Part shown: in pieces, positions 7,233 to 18,593 of the stretch | How positions within the stretch are numbered: position 1 is the first letter of the stretch | Layout of the letters: each line of letters opens with the position of its first letter | DNA from: DALYLB01 sp033763135 | GTDB lineage: Bacteria; Acidobacteriota; Blastocatellia; RBC074 | Direction of reading: 5' to 3' | DNA length: 28,028 nucleotides | Assembly: GCA_033763135.1 (NCBI GenBank) | Contig: JANRKY010000355.1 | Location: forward strand, 1 to 28,028 | Notes under the pieces: generated by a model | Database searches by the model: none | What the model was told of the DNA's origin: nothing | Seen by the model: the letters and a program-made list of their open reading frames with translations, nothing else | Position numbers and translations under genes: made by a program

Positions 7233-9365
7233 TCACTTCTCGTGACGTCCGAAGGTGTAACTGATCACCAGAACGTGACTGGGCGGCGTTCGCTTGAAGT
7301 CGGTGGAATAGACATACTGCAGGACGAAGCTCTCTTTGAAGCGCCAGCCGGCGCCGAAATCGCTGAGCGGATCGGTGAAGCTCCGCTGCGTGCGGCCATC
7401 GACGCCGGGAAGGCCGAAACTGGTCAGGCGGCGGCCGAACCGATCGGGAGAGACGGTGATGTCGTCGATGTTTCTCTGGCGAATCGCGAGCAGCGAGGCC
7501 ATGACGTACGAGCCGCGCCAGACATCGGTCTGCGTCGAGACGTGGGCGGAGACGAACCGCATGCGCTCGCGCAGATCCTCGATCTGATTTCCGGTGGCCA
7601 GTTCGTAGAGCCGCTCCCGGGCGTTGGAGAGGCCGCTGGCGAGATCGAGATTGAAGATCGTCCGTCTCCAGGGGGCGAACCCGATGGCGCCGCCAAACGT
7701 GAAGCGATGAATCCGTTCCCGCTCGTTGGATTCGACGATGACGGCGCGCCGGATCTCTTCATTGACGCCGACGGTCAGCCAGTTGGCCTCCAGGCCGTAA
7801 AAGAGCCGGCGGCTCAGCGAGCCGCGGAGGCGCAGGCCGGTCTCCGAGACCTGGCTCGAATAACGGACCGAATCGAGCGGGAGCGGCAGGCCGTTGAAGG
7901 TGCGCGTGCGATCGCGATCCGCGGCCGAGCTGACGCCCTGATGAAAATAGAGGCCGAGCTTGTGGCCCCGGCCGAACTCGTGCGTCACTCCGATTCGCAG
8001 GCGCGTGCGATCGACGATCGTTCGCGCCTGCAGCTCTTCGCGGGCGTTGATGTTGAGAAAGCCGATCTGGCTGAGTTCCGGGTCGAGGCTGCTCTTGAGC
8101 GAGGTGACGCCGGTCAGCGCGCCGCGTCCGTGTAGATGATCAACCGCGATGCCGGCGCTGGTCCGTCCCTCCACGCCAAAGCGGCGCGCCAGAATCAGCG
8201 AGCCCGTGAAGGATCGGTTCTCCGCCTCGGTCGAGGTCGTGCGCAGCCCCGTCACCTGAAACGGCGAGGGCGGCGGCGTGAGGTCGAGCTCGTTCTGCGC
8301 CAGGGAGTGGACTTCGCCCTGCGTTGTGGCGAAGCTCCCGCCGAGTACAAACCGCGAGTTCGGAATCGGCAGAAAGACGGAGGTCTGGCTCAGCACGCTG
8401 AAATCATAGGGGCGCGGCAATTCGATCTCGGGGGCGGGCCGCAGCCCGTCCGCGCCGTGAATCCGGCGCAGTCCGGGAAGAAGAATCGTTCGGCCCGCAA
8501 ACGCGCCGAACTCCGTCGCGTAGGCGGGATTCTCCAGGCTGTCGAGATGGGAATCGGGAAAGGCCAGAAACCGCATCAGCGGAGGCGTCTCTCCCGGCTC
8601 GACGACGCTGTCGAGATAGCGCTCGTACTGTCCGGCGAGCGCTCGGACAGGGTTTCCGGGATTGAGTCCCGCCGGGAGCGTCGCGGTCGCATCGGCGCCG
8701 GTCGGCAGCGGCGTTGTGGAGGCGATCAGGTTCTCCTCCGGGGTGCGGCGCGGGCTGTGATCGCCGATGTCGCTCGCGGGGCCGGGAAGGAAGAAGCGCA
8801 GATCCTGATTGGGACGGACGATGACGCCGCGGCCCGGTTCGACCAGGGCGCGGCGGCGCGGGGTGCGGCGATCGGAGACCTCGACGAGTCCCTCATAGAC
8901 GGCGACGCGGGTCTCCCGGCGATTGACGATCACATCGAATTCGGTTCCGCGGACGGCGATCGAGGCCGACGGCGTGTTGACGCGCACGGGATTGGGTTTG
9001 CCGCCGAATCGGTTGACCTTGATTCGCACGCGGCCCGCGATGATCTCGAACAGGTCGCGCAGCGAGCCCGCGGCGCGATAATCTTTCAGGAGAAGCCGGG
9101 AGCCGGGCAGAAGGTTGATGACGCTGCCGTCCGTCATCTCGATCCGGACGCGCGCGCCGCCGCGCGTATCGATCTCGTCGCCGGGGGAGAGGGCGTCTCC
9201 CGTGCGAAGCGGAAAGGCGCCGCGGCCGGAAACGATCCGCTGGGCGCTGCCCCCGGACAGACCGGCGACGCGCGCCTCCACCTGCGGGACCTGCGCGCGC
9301 GCCGTCTCGACAAGCCAGGGCAGGCAGGCCGCGAAGATCGCCCACAGCGGCCACAGGGATCTCAT
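7233..9365 (-). CDS. FecR-domain protein with probable outer-membrane beta-barrel
   Basis: A 710-residue protein with a signal peptide (MRSLWPLWAI to ARAQ at about 25). It then has a FecR domain (about 35-170) with the LRTGDALSPGDEI, DGSVINLLPGS and IAVRGTEFDV motifs. A proline-rich linker follows, then about 440 residues of alternating beta-strand sequence that end in an aromatic strand (VLVISYTF), as in outer-membrane barrels. FecR domains usually sit in the periplasm and relay signals to sigma or anti-sigma factors; here the domain appears joined to a barrel, and no TonB plug is seen. An alternative GTG start at 9404 overlaps the upstream TGA (GTGA), so translational coupling to the response regulator is possible. 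I chose the ATG at 9365 because it gives a normal signal peptide and follows a GGGAG. Confidence 0.75.
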   Translation of the reverse strand: MRSLWPLWAIFAACLPWLVETARAQVPQVEARVAGLSGGSAQRIVSGRGAFPLRTGDALSPGDEIDTRGGARVRIEMTDGSVINLLPGSRLLLKDYRAAGSLRDLFEIIAGRVRIKVNRFGGKPNPVRVNTPSASIAVRGTEFDVIVNRRETRVAVYEGLVEVSDRRTPRRRALVEPGRGVIVRPNQDLRFFLPGPASDIGDHSPRRTPEENLIASTTPLPTGADATATLPAGLNPGNPVRALAGQYERYLDSVVEPGETPPLMRFLAFPDSHLDSLENPAYATEFGAFAGRTILLPGLRRIHGADGLRPAPEIELPRPYDFSVLSQTSVFLPIPNSRFVLGGSFATTQGEVHSLAQNELDLTPPPSPFQVTGLRTTSTEAENRSFTGSLILARRFGVEGRTSAGIAVDHLHGRGALTGVTSLKSSLDPELSQIGFLNINAREELQARTIVDRTRLRIGVTHEFGRGHKLGLYFHQGVSSAADRDRTRTFNGLPLPLDSVRYSSQVSETGLRLRGSLSRRLFYGLEANWLTVGVNEEIRRAVIVESNERERIHRFTFGGAIGFAPWRRTIFNLDLASGLSNARERLYELATGNQIEDLRERMRFVSAHVSTQTDVWRGSYVMASLLAIRQRNIDDITVSPDRFGRRLTSFGLPGVDGRTQRSFTDPLSDFGAGWRFKESFVLQYVYSTDFKRTPPSHVLVISYTFGRHEK

Positions 9366-9400
9366 CGCCCCGTTTCTCCCGATCCTTTCCGGATTGCGTC

Positions 9401-10843
9401 TCACTCGGTCTCGGCCCCCCTCTCTTCCGTCTCGTCTTCCATCCCGGCAAGGGCCGCGTCCTGCTCGTCATCGGCCGGCGCGTTGAGCTGATAGCGACTG
9501 ATCAATCGTTGAATGGTGCGAAGATTGAGCCCCAGGATCTCCGCCGTGCGCCGGCGATTGCCGCCGACCTCTTCCAGAATCTGCGCCAGATAGCGCCGCT
9601 GCAGCTCGTCGATCGTGGGCAGATCGTCGGCCAGCCCCCATAACGAATTGGCGCCGCGCGCCGGCGGCGCGCCGCCGACGCCGGTGATCTCCGGCGGCAG
9701 ACAGTCGAGCGTGATCAGGCCGTGGGTCGAGAGCGCCACGGCGCGCGTCAGCGCGTTCTCCAGCTCCCGCACGTTCCCGGGAAAGTCGTGCTTTGCCAGC
9801 GCGGCCATCACGTCGCGCGTCAGATGAAAGTGGCCGGCCTCTCCGCTCGCCCGCTTGAGGAAGTGGCGCGCCAGCAGTTCGATGTCGCCCTGCCGCTGTC
9901 GAAGCGGCGGCAGATCGATCGTCAGCACGCTCAACCGATAATACAGATCGGAGCGAAACCCGCCCGTCTTCGCCAGCTCGCTCAGCACGACGTTGCTCGC
10001 GCCGATGACGCGCACATCGACCCGCCGCGAATGGGTCGTCCCCACGCGCCGAACCTCGCCGAACTGCAGCACGCGCAGCAGCGAGGCCTGAAACGCCGCG
10101 CTCGTCGAAGCGAGCTCGTCCAGAAAGATCGTTCCGCCGTCCGCCGCCTCGAAGAGCCCCTCGCGATCGGCGGTCGCTCCCGTGAACGAACCGCGGATAT
10201 GGCCGAACAGCTCCGATTCGAGAAGCGTGTCGGTCAATCCCGCGCAGTTGACGGCGACGAACGGTCTTCGCGCGCGGGCGCTCAAGTCATGAATGGCCCG
10301 CGCCGCCAGCTCCTTGCCGGTTCCCGATTCACCCGTGATCAGGACCGTCGCCTCGGTTCGCGCCGCGTGCGCGATCAGCTTGTAGACCCGGACCATCGCC
10401 GGGCTTCGCCCAATCAGTCCCGATCGCGAAAACTCCTCGGCCAGCGCCTCCGATTCGTCCACCTCCGCGATCTCATTGCGCGCGTCCAGGCACCGGCGAA
10501 GCATCCCGGCGATCGTCGCGACCTCGAAGGGTTTGGCGATGAAATCGGTCGCCCCCTCCGCCACGGCGCGCACCGCCAGATCGAGCGATCCCTGCGCCGT
10601 CATCAGAATGATCGGCATCTCCGGCCGAATCGATCGCAGCTCGCGCACCACATCCAGCCCGTTTCCCCCGGGCATGAAAATATCGCTCAACACCGCATCG
10701 AACGGCTCGCGCCCCGCAACCTCCACGCCCTCGCGGCCGTTGCGGGCGCACGTCACGCGAAAGCCCTTTGCGGCAAGGCCGTTTTTCAGCATGAGACGAA
10801 TCGAATTTTCGTCGTCGATGATCAGCAGATGTGGATTCGACAT
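9401..10843 (-). CDS. Sigma-54-dependent response regulator (NtrC family)
   Basis: A 480-residue cytoplasmic transcription activator with the standard three-part layout. The receiver domain (1-120) has the acidic pair D11/E12, phospho-acceptor D54, T82 and K104. The AAA+ domain (about 142-375) has Walker A GESGTGKE at 171-178 and Walker B GGTIFLDE. The sigma-54 contact loop reads GSFTGA (218-223) instead of the usual GAFTGA. A Fis-type helix-turn-helix lies near 437-460 (NRRRTAEILGLNLRTIQRL). It should be phosphorylated by the CHASE2 kinase encoded just upstream and drive sigma-54 promoters. It probably has its own promoter (TATAAT at 10870-10875). Its TGA overlaps a possible GTG start of the FecR-barrel gene. 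The start codon follows only a weak AGGT. Confidence 0.93.
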   Translation of the reverse strand: MSNPHLLIIDDENSIRLMLKNGLAAKGFRVTCARNGREGVEVAGREPFDAVLSDIFMPGGNGLDVVRELRSIRPEMPIILMTAQGSLDLAVRAVAEGATDFIAKPFEVATIAGMLRRCLDARNEIAEVDESEALAEEFSRSGLIGRSPAMVRVYKLIAHAARTEATVLITGESGTGKELAARAIHDLSARARRPFVAVNCAGLTDTLLESELFGHIRGSFTGATADREGLFEAADGGTIFLDELASTSAAFQASLLRVLQFGEVRRVGTTHSRRVDVRVIGASNVVLSELAKTGGFRSDLYYRLSVLTIDLPPLRQRQGDIELLARHFLKRASGEAGHFHLTRDVMAALAKHDFPGNVRELENALTRAVALSTHGLITLDCLPPEITGVGGAPPARGANSLWGLADDLPTIDELQRRYLAQILEEVGGNRRRTAEILGLNLRTIQRLISRYQLNAPADDEQDAALAGMEDETEERGAETE

Positions 10844-10861
10844 TGTGAATTACCTGAGCGG

Positions 10862-10900
10862 GGCGCGTGATTATACGAATTTCCGAGAGAACAGAAACAA
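10862..10900 (-). promoter_or_regulatory. Probable sigma-70-type promoter of the response regulator gene
   Basis: On the minus strand a perfect TATAAT lies at 10875-10870, with a weak TTGTTT about 19 bases upstream. Transcription would begin near 10863, giving a leader of about 20 bases before the ATG at 10843. The -10 match is exact, but the -35 match and spacing are poor, so confidence is moderate. A promoter here would allow the regulator to be expressed separately from the kinase. Confidence 0.45.
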
Positions 10901-10908
10901 TAAAATAA

Positions 10909-10952
10909 ATGGGACCTATGGGACCTATGGGACCTATGAGTCCCATAGGTCC
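10909..10952. repeat. 9-bp tandem repeat folding back on itself
   Basis: Three exact copies of ATGGGACCT (10909, 10918, 10927) are followed by an inverted segment, so GGACCTATGGGA (10921-10932) pairs with TCCCATAGGTCC (10941-10952) around eight bases. Read on the minus strand, the hairpin follows the kinase stop and is trailed by an AT-rich run (CATTTATTTTATTG). It could end kinase transcription just before the regulator promoter. Repeat number may vary between strains. Confidence 0.85.
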
Positions 10953-10970
10953 TATTTTGGCCCAGAAGCC

Positions 10971-13907
<2,937 letters not shown>

Positions 13908-13974
13908 CAAACTCCCGTGAGATGGCGACCGATGCGCGAAGCCACCGCCCCGGATGGACTTCGCCTGACAATGC

Positions 13975-14060
13975 AAAAAAACGATGCTCCGTCGGCGCTT
14001 GATCCGGAAGACAGGTTTCTCTCCCCAGATGACCTGCCTTCCTGCGCTGACGGAGCATCG
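13975..14060 (-). terminator. Intrinsic terminator after the five-repeat DUF5666 gene
   Basis: Arms at 13982-13998 and 14044-14060 pair over 17 bp with one G-U position. Partial pairing inside the loop involves GACAGGT and ACCTGCC. Read on the minus strand the stem is followed by seven T (A-run at 13975-13981). It lies about 40 bases after the stop at 14099 and before the kinase start, so it separates the DUF5666 gene from the kinase unit. Confidence 0.88.
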
Positions 14061-14098
14061 AACGAGTAGAGCGAAAACGCAATCGGAAAGATCGCTCC

Positions 14099-16129
14099 CT
14101 ACTCAATCGCGATCACGACGGGGTTCGCTTGAATGAGCGTTCCCAACCCGTCGCGAACCTTCAACACCACGCGGATCGCCTGACCCGCGGGCGCAAAGGA
14201 GGGAATCTCGACATTGATCTGATCCAGCCCGGAGAAGCCTGGCGCGGGAGCCGCATAAAGAACGGGGGCGGCGGCCGTGCCGATCATCACCTCCGTGCTC
14301 TCGGCCACGCCGTTGCCGGCGTTGCCGTCCGCGTTCGGCGCGTTTCGGAACCCGGTTCCGTACAGGATCAGAAAGAGCCGATCGTTGCCGCTGCGCCGAA
14401 TCGTCGCCGGCACCAGCTTGTTCATCGCGGCATCGAACCGGACAAGGGATTCGTAGCTCTGCTGGCCGTTCGCCTTGACGCGGAGCAGCACGCCCGCGGG
14501 AGCGCCCGTGCCCGACGCGTCCGCCGTGAAGAGGCTCGGCGCGACGTCCGCGACATCGACCAGTCCCTGCGAGACGGCCTGCGCGTTGCGCATCACGGTG
14601 ACCGTCGCCGTCCCGGGAGCGATCCCCGCGGGCAGGGCATAGTTGATCTGCGCCGGCGAGACGAAAAAGAGCCCCGCGGGAACGCCGTCCACCAGCACCG
14701 AGGCGCCGCCCAGCGTCGTCGGAAGCGGCTGGACTGTGGCCGCCGCCACGCCCGTCGCCAGATTGCTGCCAAAGGAGGCGATGATCGAATTCGAGGCGTT
14801 CTCCGATCCGTAACTCGCCGCACTGACCGACGCGGGCGGAGAGGCCAGACCCAGATAGCCGCCCGTCCCCGTCCCCTGTTTGACCTCGATCCGGCTCGCG
14901 TTGATCGAACCGTCGTTCTGCAACAGACCCTTGACCTCGACGAATGCGCCGATCGCAACCCGCGCATACTCCCGCTTGATGCGGGTCGTCGCCGTCACCC
15001 GAACCGTCCGGCCGCTCACTCTCCAATCGCCGATCCAGGCGCCGGGCGTCTGGCCCGTCGCGTTCGGGAGCGCCTCGATCCGGCCCAGAAACTCCACCTG
15101 ACCCGCGCCGAGCGCGTCTTTCAATTCAATCTTGATCGCCGTCACGATCCCGTTCGCGTCCAGCGTTCCCGCGACCTCGACGATTCGGCCCGGCGCCGGC
15201 GCGACGCTCCGCGGCTCGATCTTCGTCGTCGCCGTCACATTGACTTTCCGGCCGCTCACCGTCCACTGACCGGTTATCGCGCCGCCGGCGGGAAGCGCCT
15301 CGATCGTCCCATAGAATTTGACATAACTGGCGCGCCCGCCCTCGTTCTCGTCGTCATCCTCCACCTCGATCTCGGTGGCAAGAAGCGACCCGTCGGCCTG
15401 CGAGACGCCCTTGACCTCGACGAAGGCGCCGATCGCGACCGGGCCATCATCCTGATCGATCTTCGTCGTCGGGGTGACGCGGACCGTGCGCCCGCTGACC
15501 TTCCAGTCGCCGACCCGATTCGTCGCGCTCGGCAGGCTCTCGATTCTCCCTTTCAATTCGCTCGAACTGGAGCGCCCCTTCGTCTCGATCTCGATCGCCG
15601 CGATCGACCCGTCGCTCTGCAGACGGCCCTTCACCTGAACTCGCACTCCCACCGTGACGGGCGCATTCTCCTGTTTGATATGCGTCGTCGTCGTCACGCG
15701 CACCGTTCTGCCGCCGACCGTCCAGTTACCGATCATGCCCGCCGAATTCGGAAGCGCTTCGATGTTTCCTTCGAACTCCGTCTCCGATCCGCCGCTCGAC
15801 CCGAGCTTCGTCTCGATCTTTGTCGCGACGATCGTGCCGTCGTTCTGCCGCGCGCCTTCCACCTCCACATAGACGCCCACCGCAGGCGCGCCGCTCTTCT
15901 GCTCGATCCGGGTCGAACTCGTCACACGGATCGTCTTTCCGCTCACCACCCAATCTCCGACCCATCCCTGCGTCGCCGGCAATCTGCTGATCGTTCCGTA
16001 CACCTTCGCGTCGTCATCGTCCGCCATTCCCACGATCGACAGCGCCAACCAGCCCATGAGCACAAGCGCCACCCATGCCAGCCAGCGGCTCCTTGATGCC
16101 ATTTCTCGATTTCCGGTTGTCACGCTCAT
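14099..16129 (-). CDS. Secreted five-repeat DUF5666 protein with TIGR03437 C-terminal domain
   Basis: A 676-residue paralog of the protein at 4257-6986. It has a signal peptide (hydrophobic core VALVLMGWLALSIVGMA at about 18-35), five DUF5666 units (about 38-425), and a TIGR03437 domain (about 435-676) with LFFVSPAQINYALP and the final NPVVIAIE strand. The fifth unit carries a short insertion (TGQTPGAWIGDW), and the fourth lacks the IG-W spacing. No enzyme motif is seen; an extracellular repetitive beta protein is most likely. The start is the ATG at 16129, preceded by GAGGA. A second ATG at 16102 would still keep the signal peptide. Upstream frame to 16408 is unsupported. The leader at 16130-16341 holds no gene and no convincing promoter, only a weak TAGAAT-like site. 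Confidence 0.85.
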   Translation of the reverse strand: MSVTTGNREMASRSRWLAWVALVLMGWLALSIVGMADDDDAKVYGTISRLPATQGWVGDWVVSGKTIRVTSSTRIEQKSGAPAVGVYVEVEGARQNDGTIVATKIETKLGSSGGSETEFEGNIEALPNSAGMIGNWTVGGRTVRVTTTTHIKQENAPVTVGVRVQVKGRLQSDGSIAAIEIETKGRSSSSELKGRIESLPSATNRVGDWKVSGRTVRVTPTTKIDQDDGPVAIGAFVEVKGVSQADGSLLATEIEVEDDDENEGGRASYVKFYGTIEALPAGGAITGQWTVSGRKVNVTATTKIEPRSVAPAPGRIVEVAGTLDANGIVTAIKIELKDALGAGQVEFLGRIEALPNATGQTPGAWIGDWRVSGRTVRVTATTRIKREYARVAIGAFVEVKGLLQNDGSINASRIEVKQGTGTGGYLGLASPPASVSAASYGSENASNSIIASFGSNLATGVAAATVQPLPTTLGGASVLVDGVPAGLFFVSPAQINYALPAGIAPGTATVTVMRNAQAVSQGLVDVADVAPSLFTADASGTGAPAGVLLRVKANGQQSYESLVRFDAAMNKLVPATIRRSGNDRLFLILYGTGFRNAPNADGNAGNGVAESTEVMIGTAAAPVLYAAPAPGFSGLDQINVEIPSFAPAGQAIRVVLKVRDGLGTLIQANPVVIAIE

Positions 16130-16341
16130 CTGATTCCTCTTTCTTGGGGCCCGCTCGTTCGGCGGTTTGCGATCCTGGGCAAGCACTGCGAACTCTGCAA
16201 CCCGCATGCCGCAGCCCGCCGCATGTTCGCGGATTGCTAACCTCTTTGTTTTCATTCTAAACCCTTCCCCGAAGGAGGAAGGACAAAGGACAATTTGTCG
16301 TCGCCTTCGGCGTTGAGATGACATCTTGCCGCCTGCGCCAC

Positions 16342-16384
16342 AAAAAAAGAACGGCAAAGACAGAGGGCTGTCTTTGCCGTTCTT
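16342..16384 (-). terminator. Strong intrinsic terminator
   Basis: A perfect 17-bp inverted repeat (arms 16347-16363 and 16368-16384) surrounds a four-base loop. On the minus strand it is followed by seven T. It lies about 32 bases after the stop of the propeller gene at 16417-17787, whose ankyrin-propeller transcript it should end. Confidence 0.95.
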
Positions 16385-16416
16385 CGCCGCGTCGCTTTCT
16401 CTTCTCACGGCGGCCT

Positions 16417-17787
16417 CTATTTTCCCGCCTTCGGTTTCGCCGCCGCCGAAGCCTCGGCGATGCCGTATACGTGGCCGATGGTCCGGACGATGAGCATTCC
16501 TTCGGAGATGGCCGGCGTCGACATCATCACCTCTCCCATGGGATTGGTTGCCAGAAGCTCATACTTGGGGCCCGCCTTGACGACAAAAACATCCCCGTCC
16601 TCCCCGGCGAAATAGAGTTTTCCGTCGGCGGCGATCGGAGAGGCCGAGAAGGCGTTCGACTGGCCGGCGATTCGCTGTTGATAGATGCGCTCACCGGTCT
16701 TCGCGTCGTAACAGGTCAGGACGCCATTGTTGCCGCAGGTGTAGAGGTGATCGCCATAGACGATTGGGGTGGGCATATAGGTTCCGCCTCGTTTCTTGCT
16801 CCAGGCGATGTGATCGTTCGATTCCTTGCCCTCGGCCAGGGTGATGTCGCCGGCGGCGGTGGGCTTGATCGCGTAGATCGGCTGGATCGGAGGATAGCCC
16901 GCGGTGACGAAGACCAGATCGTGGCCCACGACGGGCGTTCCGACGGTCACCTCGGAGTTGCCGGACAACTCGAACAACTCCTTGCCGGTCGCCGGGTCGT
17001 AGCCGCGGATTCGCTTCGTCGCGTTCGTGACGATCATCGCCTTGCCGTTGCTCTCGAAGATCGTCGGGCTGCCCCAGGAGGGAATCTCATCTCGTTTGGT
17101 CCGCCAAATCTCCTTGCCGGTCCTGAGATCGAAGGCGGCGATGAACGAGTTCTTCTGCGTGTCGCACTGCACGATCACCTTGTTCTTGTAGATGATCGGC
17201 GAACTCGCCATGCCCCATTGATAGTCGGGATCGAAGAACCAGCCGGAATCGAGAACCCCGAGGTCCTGTTTCCAGACGAGCTTTCCGTCATAGTCATAAC
17301 AATAGAGCCCTTCCGAGCCGAAGAAGGCCACCAGATACTTTCCGTCGGTTGCGGGCGAGGGCGAGGCCTGCGTTGATTTGATATGGCGCTTGACCTTGGG
17401 GACGCCTTCGATGGCGACCTTCTCCCAGAGGATCTTGCCGGTCTTCTTGTCCAGGCAGAGGACCTTCCAGCTATGCTTCGAGACGTCCTTGTCCGAATCG
17501 ACATCCCCATAGAGGCCGAAGCGGAACTTTCCCTGGGGCGCGCTGCTCACTGCGGAGAGCACGAACACCCGATTTCCCCAGACCACGGGGCTCGCATGCG
17601 CGTGGCCCGGAATCGGCGTCTTCCAGACGACATTCGTGTTGCGGGTCGTATCCCAGGTCGTCGGCGGGTTCTGTCCATCGCCGTTGCCCGAAGCGTTCGC
17701 TCCCCGGAACTGCGGCCAGTTTTGCGCATTACCGGTCCAGGTGATGGTGGCCATCAGAATCGAGGCCGCGATCCATTTGCTCTTCAT
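16417..17787 (-). CDS. Secreted PQQ-like beta-propeller protein (propeller 1)
   Basis: A 456-residue protein with a signal peptide (MKSKWIAASILMATITWTGNAQ) and the mature start NWPQFRG typical of PQQ-like propellers in this group. Several propeller blades follow, each with a G-Y-AV/LD-KTG-I/L-W type strand (for example CLDKKTGKILWEK, CYDYDGKLVWKQ, AFDLRTGKEIWR, CYDAKTGERIYQQ). No heme-binding CxxCH and no clear dehydrogenase active site is present, so a scaffold or binding role is more likely than a quinoprotein enzyme. Its ATG (17785-17787) overlaps the TGA of the ankyrin gene as ATGA, with GGAGG just upstream. The two are therefore translated as a coupled pair and end at the terminator at 16342. 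Confidence 0.87.
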   Translation of the reverse strand: MKSKWIAASILMATITWTGNAQNWPQFRGANASGNGDGQNPPTTWDTTRNTNVVWKTPIPGHAHASPVVWGNRVFVLSAVSSAPQGKFRFGLYGDVDSDKDVSKHSWKVLCLDKKTGKILWEKVAIEGVPKVKRHIKSTQASPSPATDGKYLVAFFGSEGLYCYDYDGKLVWKQDLGVLDSGWFFDPDYQWGMASSPIIYKNKVIVQCDTQKNSFIAAFDLRTGKEIWRTKRDEIPSWGSPTIFESNGKAMIVTNATKRIRGYDPATGKELFELSGNSEVTVGTPVVGHDLVFVTAGYPPIQPIYAIKPTAAGDITLAEGKESNDHIAWSKKRGGTYMPTPIVYGDHLYTCGNNGVLTCYDAKTGERIYQQRIAGQSNAFSASPIAADGKLYFAGEDGDVFVVKAGPKYELLATNPMGEVMMSTPAISEGMLIVRTIGHVYGIAEASAAAKPKAGK

Positions 17788-18593
17788 TTGCCCTCCACTT
17801 TTTTCAACAAGGTCTCTCCCCCGGGCCCTTGGAGCGCGAGGGCGCTGACCTTTCCGCCTTCGAGCTTGAAGGTGACGGTCATCGGCTGGCCTTCGGGTTC
17901 GAATGTGTGTTCGGCCGTGGGATTCATCGGCAGATCGGAGCCGTTCGCGCTGCCGATCAGCCTGCCGTCCTTGATCTTGACGACCAGTTCGATCTGTTCA
18001 TTTTTGAAGGTCCCCTCGTAACGCTTGAGCTGTTCGGGATCGAGCTTGAACTCGGTCTTCGGCTTGGGCTTGGCGCCGGCCTTCTTGAGCGCCTCGACGA
18101 TCTCGGCGGCCCCGTTCTTTTCCGCCATCGAGAGCCACATCGACAGCGACTCCGGCTTGAATCCGCCCATCTCCAGCAGCACGACCGCCGTTTTGGCCTG
18201 TCCCTGCATCACCGATTGCGCGGTGGCGCTCTCTTTCAATTGCGGCGATTTCTCGATCAGCAGCTTCACGACGTCGCCGTGATCCCGCTGGATCGCCCAG
18301 GTCAGCGGCGTCGACTTGTAGAACGTGTCCCGCACGTTCACCTCCGCCCCCGCGTCGAGCAGGAGCTTGACGACCTCCGCATTGCCGCGATCGCAGGCGA
18401 AGAAGAGCGGCGTCGCTCCATAAGGCGATTTCGCGTTGATGTCCGCCCCCTTCGCCAGGAGTGATTTGATCGCCTCCGCATTGCCTTTGCGCGCAGCGGC
18501 CAGCAGCTCTTCGTTGAGATTGGCCGTCTGCGCCAGGGACGTGACGATCAATGCTCCCCACAGGCAGAACAGCCATCGGGCTCGGACTCTCAT
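17784..18593 (-). CDS. Secreted ankyrin-repeat protein with DUF3471-like C-terminal domain
   Basis: A 269-residue protein. After a signal peptide (about 1-22) come four ankyrin-type units (about 25-175); the clearest are AARKGNAEAIKSLLAKGADIN and the following TPLFFACDRGNAEVVKLLLDAGAEVN-like unit. The last ~85 residues (from about 185, LDPEQLKRYEGTF) are a beta-rich module resembling the DUF3471 tail of secreted hydrolases, with no hydrolase domain attached. This pairing suggests periplasmic protein-protein binding. The start is the ATG at 18593 with GGAGG four bases upstream; the open frame to 18914 is unsupported. It is the first gene of a two-gene unit with propeller 1, joined by an ATGA overlap. 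Confidence 0.83.
   Translation of the reverse strand: MRVRARWLFCLWGALIVTSLAQTANLNEELLAAARKGNAEAIKSLLAKGADINAKSPYGATPLFFACDRGNAEVVKLLLDAGAEVNVRDTFYKSTPLTWAIQRDHGDVVKLLIEKSPQLKESATAQSVMQGQAKTAVVLLEMGGFKPESLSMWLSMAEKNGAAEIVEALKKAGAKPKPKTEFKLDPEQLKRYEGTFKNEQIELVVKIKDGRLIGSANGSDLPMNPTAEHTFEPEGQPMTVTFKLEGGKVSALALQGPGGETLLKKVEGK

Noticed and set aside
14129..16096. Long plus-strand open frame of 655 codons opposite the five-repeat DUF5666 gene
   Set aside because: Same composition bias (Arg/Asp/His-rich) and same relation to a real gene. The similarity to the other antisense frame only mirrors the paralogy of the sense genes.
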